In this document: positions 1 through 3,869 of the stretch, one piece after another
Numbering within the stretch: position 1 is the stretch's first letter
Layout of the letters: the number at the start of each line of letters is the position of its first letter
Assembly: GCA_003454135.1 (NCBI GenBank)
Contig: DMKW01000153.1
Location: forward strand, 11,110 to 17,197
Length of the DNA: 6,088 nucleotides
Direction of reading: 5' to 3'
DNA from: Microbacteriaceae bacterium
GTDB taxonomy: Bacteria; Actinomycetota; Actinomycetes; Actinomycetales; Microbacteriaceae
Program-made: the position numbers and the translations under genes
The notes under the pieces: generated by a model
Seen by the model: only the letters and a program-made list of their open reading frames with translations
The model's database searches: none
Told to the model about the DNA's origin: nothing

Positions 1-173
1 TCGCCGTCGTCCGCCTGGTAGAGGCCGTACAGGACGTTCATGAGGGTGGACTTGCCCGCGCCGTTTTCGCCGAGCAGACAATGGATTTCGCCGGGCTCCA
101 CCGTGAGGTCGATGTGGTCGTTGGCCACCAGGGCGCCAAACGTCTTTGTGATGCCTCGAAGTTCGAGCTTCAT
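1..173 (-). CDS. ABC transporter ATP-binding protein, N-terminal fragment (sugar/nucleoside-import type)
   Basis: This is the first 57 codons of a gene that leaves the window on the left. The protein begins MKLELRGITKTFGALVAND and reaches a clear Walker A loop, GENGAGKST, at about residues 35-43, followed by LMNVLYGLYQADDGE. That segment is typical of the ATPases of the CUT2 and BMP-linked (YufO/NupO-type) importers, which normally carry two fused nucleotide-binding domains of about 500 residues. Only the first P-loop is visible, so the double-domain form is inferred. The ATG at 171-173 follows GGGAAG at very short spacing, a weak ribosome site. It lies 107 bases downstream of the BMP lipoprotein gene on the same strand, the usual order in such operons, and would energise uptake of the ligand captured by that lipoprotein. 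The family is sure; the substrate is inferred from the neighbour. Confidence 0.93.
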   Translation of the reverse strand, partial: MKLELRGITKTFGALVANDHIDLTVEPGEIHCLLGENGAGKSTLMNVLYGLYQADDG

Positions 174-229
174 GCTTCCCAATCTATCCGGCCCCATTTC
201 GCGATTGGAGTCGCGTGGGCCTCAGAAAG

Positions 230-260
230 TCGGGGGGACCAGCAACGCTGGTCCCCCCGA
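230..260 (-). terminator. Perfect 14-bp stem-loop between the BMP lipoprotein gene and the ABC ATPase gene
   Basis: Positions 230-243 and 247-260 are exact inverted complements (14 bp, mostly G-C) around a 3-base loop. On the minus strand the hairpin starts 20 bases after the lipoprotein stop codon and is followed by ACTTTCTGAG, a short and interrupted U-run. It could be a full or partial rho-independent terminator, or a 3'-end stabiliser. Since the ATPase gene follows on the same strand, partial read-through giving more binding protein than ATPase is the likeliest role (inference). The structure is certain from the sequence; its function is not. Confidence 0.8.
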
Positions 261-280
261 ACGATGGAACTGTGTGAGTG

Positions 281-1387
281 CTAGCTACCCGAGAGGTACG
301 ACTTCACCTGGATCTTGCCGCTGATGATGTCGGCCTTGATCGAGTCGAGTTCGCTCTTGAGCCCCGGGTCCACCTTCGACGCGAAGTCGTGGAACGGTGC
401 GATGCCGACTCCGTCGTTCTTCAGCGTGCCGACGTACGCGGTGTTGTCGAACGTGCCTGCGGCCTGCTTCTCGGTGGCTCTGACGACCGCGTCGGTCGCC
501 GGCTTGATGCCCTTGAGCACCGACGTCAGGTAGAGCTTGTCGTAGGTGGGGAAGGTGTTGTACACGTCGGCGTCAGCACCGAGGAGGGCGATGTCCTTGC
601 CCGAGTCGGTGATGGCTGCTCCGGCGCTCTGGAAGATCGGTCCACCGACGGGGAAGATGACGTCCGCGCCCTGGTCGATCAGGTTCTGCGCGGTGCTCTT
701 GGCGGTATCGTTCGCCGCGAATCCGCCGGTGAACGAGCCCTTCTGCGTCGCGACATCCCAGCCGACGACCTTCACGTTCTTGCCCTTCTGCTTGTTGTAG
801 TACGCGACGCCGTCGGCGTATCCGTCCATGAAGATCGTGACGGTCGGGAACTGCATGCCGCCGAAGGTTCCGACGATCCCGGACTTGCTGTAGCTCGCGG
901 ATGCGTAGCCGGCGAGGAACGCCGCCTGTGCGGTGTCGAACAGAATGGGCTTGATGTTCGGATCGTCGACCTTGCCGTCGAAGTTCGCGTCTGCGGCGTC
1001 GTCGATGATGGCGAACTGGATGCCCGGGTTGGCCTTGGCCGCGGCGAGCGATGCGGCGGAGAGGTTGAATCCGACCGTGATGATCAGGTTGCAGTTGGCG
1101 GCGACGAGGCTGTCGATGTTCGGGGCGTAATCGGTGTCGGCGTTCGACTCGACGTGCTTCTCTTTGGCGCCAATGGCCTTTGCGGCGGCCTGGAGGCCTT
1201 CGAGGCCGAGCTGGTTGAACGACTTGTCGTCGAAGCCGCCGGAGTCGGAAACCATGCAGGGAAGAAATTTCGAGGCGGCAGCCGTGGTCTTCGTCGCGTT
1301 GGGTGCTGCCGCGCAACCGGCGAGCACTGCTGCGATGCCGGCCATGGCAAGACCGCTCAGCACGGCCTTACGTGAGGTGATTCTCAA
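281..1387 (-). CDS. BMP/PnrA-family substrate-binding lipoprotein of an ABC importer (likely nucleoside)
   Basis: This is a 368-residue lipoprotein from the TTG at 1385-1387, chosen because GGAGG (1393-1397) sits 5 bases upstream. An upstream in-frame TTG at 1397-1399 overlaps that ribosome site and is less likely. A lipoprotein signal peptide with Arg2, Arg6 and Lys7, a hydrophobic core and the lipobox LAGC gives Cys25 as the lipidated residue, so the protein should be anchored outside the membrane. The mature part carries the BMP/PnrA signature VSDSGGFDDKSFNQ (46-59), the GTFGGMQFP segment (173-181), the VGGP turn (247-250) and GADAD (270-274). All are in the order expected for the purine-nucleoside receptor family, whose Asp and Asn residues hold the ribose and base. 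Length is normal for the family. Cys44 and Cys99 could form a disulfide. An ABC ATPase gene follows directly. The family assignment is firm. The ligand is inferred: relatives bind nucleosides, but some bind other small molecules. Confidence 0.95.
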   Translation of the reverse strand: MRITSRKAVLSGLAMAGIAAVLAGCAAAPNATKTTAAASKFLPCMVSDSGGFDDKSFNQLGLEGLQAAAKAIGAKEKHVESNADTDYAPNIDSLVAANCNLIITVGFNLSAASLAAAKANPGIQFAIIDDAADANFDGKVDDPNIKPILFDTAQAAFLAGYASASYSKSGIVGTFGGMQFPTVTIFMDGYADGVAYYNKQKGKNVKVVGWDVATQKGSFTGGFAANDTAKSTAQNLIDQGADVIFPVGGPIFQSAGAAITDSGKDIALLGADADVYNTFPTYDKLYLTSVLKGIKPATDAVVRATEKQAAGTFDNTAYVGTLKNDGVGIAPFHDFASKVDPGLKSELDSIKADIISGKIQVKSYLSGS

Positions 1388-1405
1388 GGTGTCCTCCAAG
1401 GTGCT

Positions 1406-1428
1406 GCCCCCGGCAGGGTTGCGGGGGC
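1406..1428 (-). other. G/C-only stem-loop in the BMP lipoprotein mRNA leader
   Basis: GCCCCCG (1406-1412) and CGGGGGC (1422-1428) can form a 7-bp all-G/C stem with a 9-base loop, ending 8 bases upstream of the GGAGG ribosome site on the minus strand. An alternative 5-bp stem, CTGCC/GGCAG (1404-1408 with 1412-1416), overlaps it and cannot form at the same time. No U-run follows, so it is not an intrinsic terminator. It may protect the 5' end or modulate translation (inference). Confidence 0.45.
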
Positions 1429-1539
1429 CGTAGTGGTCTACAGGTTACCGAATGTTACGTACCGCATCTGAAGGTATTAGTGCGCGGTTAGCCAATGGTT
1501 ACAAAGATGCGATGGTCGCGAAATGTTGCAGAAATAATC

Positions 1540-1565
1540 ACCCGAAACCCGGCCAAACGGGGGGT
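1540..1565 (-). terminator. Possible weak terminator after manC
   Basis: On the minus strand, 20-45 bases after the manC stop, CCCG/CGGG (1558-1561 with 1548-1551) forms a 4-bp stem around TTTGGC. It can be extended by ACCC/GGGT across a 4-base bulge. GATTATTTC follows. The stem is short and imperfect and the U-content is modest, so this is a tentative call. Its position between two co-oriented but functionally unrelated genes is the main support. Confidence 0.28.
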
Positions 1566-1584
1566 ACGGATTCCCGCATTCAGG

Positions 1585-2706
1585 CTAAAGAACGTCGCTT
1601 CTGCCCGAAAGCTTGAGTGCATCGACGACTGCCTTTACGCGCTGTGCATTTGCACTCGTTGTGACTAGTAGGGCGTCCGGGGTGTCGACAACCACGATGT
1701 CGGTCACCCCGATGAGGGAGATGAGCCTGCCGGTCTGGCTGATCACGATGCCGCTCGACGCGTCGGCGAGCACCCTCGCGTTCTCACCGAGGATCGCGAG
1801 GTCGGACTTTCGCCCCCCGGCATGCAGCTTCGCGATCGCCGCGAAGTCGCCGACGTCGTCCCAGTCGAACTCGCCGGGAATCACCGCGAGGCGGCCGGCC
1901 TTCGCGGCCGGCTCGGCCACGGTGTAGTCGATCGCGATCTTCGGCAGCCCCGGCCACACGCGGTCGACGACGGCGCCGCGGCGCGGGGTGTCCCAGGCTT
2001 CCGCAAGCTCGGTGAGGCCGGCGAGCAGCTCGGGTTCCGTCTCGCCGAGCTGCTTGAGCAGCACGTCGGCGCGCGAGATGAACATGCCGCCGTTCCAGAG
2101 GTAGTTGCCGTCGGCGAGGTACGCCTGTGCGGTGGCGAGGTCGGGCTTTTCCACGAACGAGTCGACCATGACGGCGCTCGGCGCCGCGTCGATCGAGAGA
2201 GCGCTGCCGCAGTGGATGTAGCCGAAGCCGATCGCCGGTTCCGTGGGCGTGATGCCGATCGTGGCGATGTAGCCGGCGTCGGCCGCGGCCATGGCCTCGA
2301 CCACCGCACGGCGGAAACCGCGGATGTCGGCGATCACATGGTCGGCCGCGAACGAACCGATGATCACATCCGGTTCCCGTCGCACGAGGATCGCCGCGGC
2401 CAACCCGATCGCCGCCGACGAGTCCTTGGGCTCGCTCTCGAGCACGACGTTGGGGTCGGTCAGTTGGGGAAGTTGCGCCTCCACCGCGGCACGGTGGGCC
2501 CGCCCCGTGACGACCATGATCCGATCCGGGCCGGAGATCGGCGCGAGGCGGTCCCAGGTCGCGCGGAGGAGGGTGCTGCCCGACCCGGTGAGGTCGTGGA
2601 GAAACTTGGGGGCGTCGGCCCTCGAGAGCGGCCAGAGCCGTGATCCGATTCCGCCGGCGGGAATCACGCTGTAGAACCGCTCGAGAAAATCGTGTTGCTC
2701 AGCCAT
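1585..2706 (-). CDS. manC: Mannose-1-phosphate guanylyltransferase (GDP-mannose synthesis)
   Basis: This 373-residue cytosolic nucleotidyltransferase joins GTP and mannose-1-phosphate into GDP-mannose plus pyrophosphate. GDP-mannose is the mannosyl donor for cell-envelope glycolipids, glycans and protein mannosylation in actinobacteria. The N-terminal family signature AGGIGSRLWPLSR (17-29) is followed by DAPKF (31-35). Further motifs are FAADHVI (119-125, with the metal-binding Asp in AADH), GFGYI (160-164), FVEKP (184-188, sugar-phosphate binding), LWNGGMF (203-209) and DWDDVGDF (281-288). All are present and in the usual order. The length fits the single-domain form. There is no C-terminal isomerase domain like that of bifunctional AlgA/ManC proteins of about 470 residues. 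The ATG at 2704-2706 has only a weak AAGG ribosome site 9 bases upstream, but puts the signature at the normal distance from the N-terminus. The gene is transcribed divergently from sdhC. No other mannose gene is in view, so it appears to stand alone. Confidence 0.95.
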   Translation of the reverse strand: MAEQHDFLERFYSVIPAGGIGSRLWPLSRADAPKFLHDLTGSGSTLLRATWDRLAPISGPDRIMVVTGRAHRAAVEAQLPQLTDPNVVLESEPKDSSAAIGLAAAILVRREPDVIIGSFAADHVIADIRGFRRAVVEAMAAADAGYIATIGITPTEPAIGFGYIHCGSALSIDAAPSAVMVDSFVEKPDLATAQAYLADGNYLWNGGMFISRADVLLKQLGETEPELLAGLTELAEAWDTPRRGAVVDRVWPGLPKIAIDYTVAEPAAKAGRLAVIPGEFDWDDVGDFAAIAKLHAGGRKSDLAILGENARVLADASSGIVISQTGRLISLIGVTDIVVVDTPDALLVTTSANAQRVKAVVDALKLSGRSDVL

Positions 2707-2814
2707 GCGGTCAACCTTAGACGTTCACCGTGACGCGCCCCTGCGCCCTGAATCGCCCGCACCGCGGTCGGAGGAATCGAGCATCCTCCGGGTCTGCCGG
2801 GAAGCCGCCAATGG

Positions 2815-2834
2815 ATATCTCGATCTCGAGATAT
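2815..2834. promoter_or_regulatory. Perfect 9+9 bp inverted repeat, candidate repressor operator
   Basis: ATATCTCGA (2815-2823) and TCGAGATAT (2826-2834) are exact inverted complements with a 2-base centre, a 20-bp dyad of the size bound by dimeric helix-turn-helix regulators. It stands out as A/T-containing symmetric DNA in a G/C-rich region, just upstream of the sdh promoter candidate. The regulator is unknown. The operator role is inferred from symmetry and position only. Confidence 0.55.
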
Positions 2835-2853
2835 TTAGGCAAGCCTTGGCAGA
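2835..2853 (+). promoter_or_regulatory. DtxR/IdeR-like iron box (degenerate), upstream of sdhC
   Basis: The 19 bases TTAGGCAAGCCTTGGCAGA match the symmetric form TTAGGCAAG-C-CTTGCCTAA perfectly in the left half and at 6 of 9 positions in the right half. Actinobacterial DtxR/IdeR sites follow the pattern TTAGGTTAGSCTAACCTAA. Complex II needs three Fe-S clusters and haem, so iron control of sdh is plausible and is known in some actinobacteria. The site directly abuts the inverted repeat at 2815-2834 and overlaps the candidate -35. Binding is inferred. Confidence 0.35.
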
Positions 2854-2878
2854 CGGCCGTTTCACGCGGGAATAGACT
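2846..2878 (+). promoter_or_regulatory. Weak candidate promoter for sdhCDAB
   Basis: TAGACT at 2873-2878 fits the actinobacterial TANNNT -10 pattern. TTGGCA at 2846-2851 resembles a -35, but the 21-base spacer is too long for a standard sigma-70-type promoter. If the -10 is real, transcription would start near 2884-2886 and leave a leader of about 68 bases before the sdhC GTG. This is a position-based suggestion only. Confidence 0.28.
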
Positions 2879-2885
2879 GGATTGC

Positions 2886-2940
2886 GTTCGCCTCGCGAAC
2901 AGTCACCTGCCCCGATGCCGGGGTTGACACAACTCGTCAA
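2886..2940 (+). other. Three consecutive stem-loops in the sdh mRNA leader
   Basis: GTTCGC/GCGAAC (2886-2891 with 2895-2900, loop CTC), CCCCG/CGGGG (2910-2914 with 2919-2923, loop ATGC) and TTGAC/GTCAA (2924-2928 with 2936-2940, 7-base loop) are each perfect. The second and third are directly adjacent. The third ends where the sdhC ribosome site begins and shares its first two A bases, so folding could influence sdhC translation (inference). Each stem is short, and short stems are common in G/C-rich DNA. Confidence 0.4.
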
Positions 2941-2952
2941 GGAGGGTTGCTC

Positions 2953-3405
2953 GTGCCAGAGAAGTCGGCGGGGGCCCTGGCTGCACCCGGGCCAGAGAAG
3001 AAATATCCACTTCCCAAGATCTCGGCTCCACGGGTTCCTCGAGGAACCCTGTACCGAGGCCGGGAAGGAATGTGGTCGTGGGTGCTGCATCGCATCACCG
3101 GTGTCTCGATCTTCTTCTTCCTCCTCGTGCACATCCTCGACACCGCGCTCGTTCGGGTGAGCCCGGAGGCGTACAACGCGGTGATCAACTCGTACAAGAC
3201 CCCGATCATGGGTCTCGGTGAGACGGCGCTCGTCGCCGCGATCGGGTTCCACGCCCTCAACGGGCTGCGCATCATCCTGATCGACTTCTGGAGCGTTGGC
3301 ACCAAGCACCAGCGCCTCATGTTCTGGATCGTGATCGCGCTCTGGATCATCCTGCTGGTCGGATTCGTGCCCCGGCAGTTCATGCATATCTTCGGAGGTG
3401 CTTAA
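2953..3405 (+). CDS. sdhC: Succinate dehydrogenase cytochrome b subunit SdhC (membrane anchor)
   Basis: This 150-residue membrane anchor of complex II starts at GTG 2953, six bases after a strong AAGGAGGG (2939-2946). The in-frame TTG at 2947 touches that ribosome site and cannot be the start. A charged, Pro-rich N-terminus (1-46) precedes three membrane helices at roughly 48-67, 88-110 and 122-139. Key segments are LHRITGV (45-51), whose Arg47 matches the quinone-site Arg31 of E. coli SdhC, and FHALNGLRIILIDF (99-112), which aligns with the E. coli YHVVVGIRHMMMDF segment. This makes His100 the expected haem b ligand. His60 in helix 1 is a second in-membrane histidine. With SdhD it binds haem and quinone (menaquinone is expected in this group) and holds SdhAB on the inner face of the membrane. 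It is the first gene of the sdhCDAB operon. The sdhD ribosome site lies inside its last codons, and the stop is 2 bases before the sdhD ATG, suggesting translational coupling. Confidence 0.95.
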   Translation: MPEKSAGALAAPGPEKKYPLPKISAPRVPRGTLYRGREGMWSWVLHRITGVSIFFFLLVHILDTALVRVSPEAYNAVINSYKTPIMGLGETALVAAIGFHALNGLRIILIDFWSVGTKHQRLMFWIVIALWIILLVGFVPRQFMHIFGGA

Positions 3406-3407
3406 CC

Positions 3408-3857
3408 ATGAGCGTGTCGATTGAAACCCCTCGCGCGCCCGGAGCGGCGCGCCGCCGGCGTCGCTTCAATTTCGAGAAGTGGGGCTGGATCTACATGCGG
3501 GCGAGCGGCGTCGTGCTCGTGGTGCTCATCTTCGGCCACCTCTTCGTCAACCTGTTCGCCGGCGAAGGCGTCAAGGCCATCGACTTCGCGTTCGTGGGCG
3601 GCAAACTCTCGCAGCCGTTCTGGCAGGTGTGGGACACCCTGCTGCTCTGGCTCGCCCTCATCCACGGTGCAAATGGAATGCGCACCATCGTGAACGACTA
3701 CGCGAGCAACCGTCTTCTCCGTGTCATTTTCAAGGGCGCGCTCGTCGCGTCCGCCGTCGTACTACTCGTGCTGGGAACCCTCGTGATCTTCACCTTTGAC
3801 CCGTGCCCCGCAGGATCGCCAGCCGGCCTGCTCCCGTCGTTCTGCCCTGCCGGTTAA
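3408..3857 (+). CDS. sdhD: Succinate dehydrogenase hydrophobic membrane anchor SdhD
   Basis: This 149-residue second membrane anchor of complex II starts at ATG 3408 with GGAGG at 3394-3398, inside the end of sdhC. An Arg-rich N-terminus (Arg15-19) predicts an inside location. Three helices follow at about 32-50, 74-96 and 107-130, leaving the C-terminus outside. IHGANGMRTIVNDY (85-98) aligns with the E. coli SdhD segment that runs from His71 to Asp82-Tyr83, with identical spacing. His86 is therefore the likely haem partner of SdhC His100, and Asp97-Tyr98 is the quinone-site pair. His44 in helix 1 mirrors SdhC His60. The tail after helix 3 (131-149) is short, rich in Pro and Gly, and has two cysteines (133, 146), each followed by Pro-Ala-Gly. 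The sequence is weakly conserved in this family, so assignment rests on these motifs, the topology and the position between sdhC and sdhA. Confidence 0.93.
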   Translation: MSVSIETPRAPGAARRRRRFNFEKWGWIYMRASGVVLVVLIFGHLFVNLFAGEGVKAIDFAFVGGKLSQPFWQVWDTLLLWLALIHGANGMRTIVNDYASNRLLRVIFKGALVASAVVLLVLGTLVIFTFDPCPAGSPAGLLPSFCPAG

Positions 3858-3869
3858 GGGCACCGCGCA

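Larger units (their letters stand above)
1388..1584 (-). promoter_or_regulatory. Leader/control region of the BMP transporter operon
   Basis: No gene is seen in these 197 bases between the manC stop and the lipoprotein start, both on the minus strand. The stretch 1440-1550 is visibly more A/T-rich than the surrounding genes, as expected for a promoter. It holds four GGTTAC-like hexamers at 1443, 1453, 1486 and 1497 (plus-strand coordinates). Nearest the gene is a GC-only hairpin, then GGAGG at 1393-1397. No convincing -35/-10 pair with normal spacing was found. TTGTAA...TAATAC on the minus strand has a 19-base spacer and is only a weak candidate. A promoter here is inferred because the long gap and possible manC terminator argue against simple read-through. 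Confidence 0.55.
2707..2952. promoter_or_regulatory. Divergent control region between manC and sdhCDAB
   Basis: These 246 bases separate the manC start (minus strand) from the sdhC start (plus strand) and hold no convincing gene. In order, I see a 7-bp hairpin CGGAGGA/TCCTCCG (2769-2790), a perfect 9-bp inverted repeat (2815-2834), an iron-box-like sequence (2835-2853), a weak sdh promoter candidate, three small hairpins (2886-2940) and the sdhC ribosome site (2939-2946). The manC promoter should lie on the minus strand in the same stretch, but no good -35/-10 pair was found for it. The inverted repeat is placed where it could affect both directions. Confidence 0.7.

Noticed and set aside
278..1375. 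A 365-codon open frame on the plus strand opposite the BMP lipoprotein
   Set aside because: It is a codon-bias shadow: no recognisable motif, composition rich in Val, Gly and Arg, no good ribosome site, while the opposite strand encodes a clear lipoprotein.
1822..2643. A 273-codon open frame on the plus strand opposite manC
   Set aside because: It has the same shadow composition, and manC on the other strand has every family motif.
2725..2784. A 19-codon minus-strand reading frame just upstream of manC, starting after GGAGG
   Set aside because: The GGAGG touches the ATG with no spacer, so it would not initiate well, and the peptide has no attenuator-like codon run. It is also part of a longer shadow frame.
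2924..2929. A perfect TTGACA -35 hexamer just before sdhC
   Set aside because: The matching -10 would fall at about 2947-2952 (TTGCTC), between the ribosome site and the GTG start, leaving no ribosome site in the transcript. It is better explained as part of the third leader hairpin.
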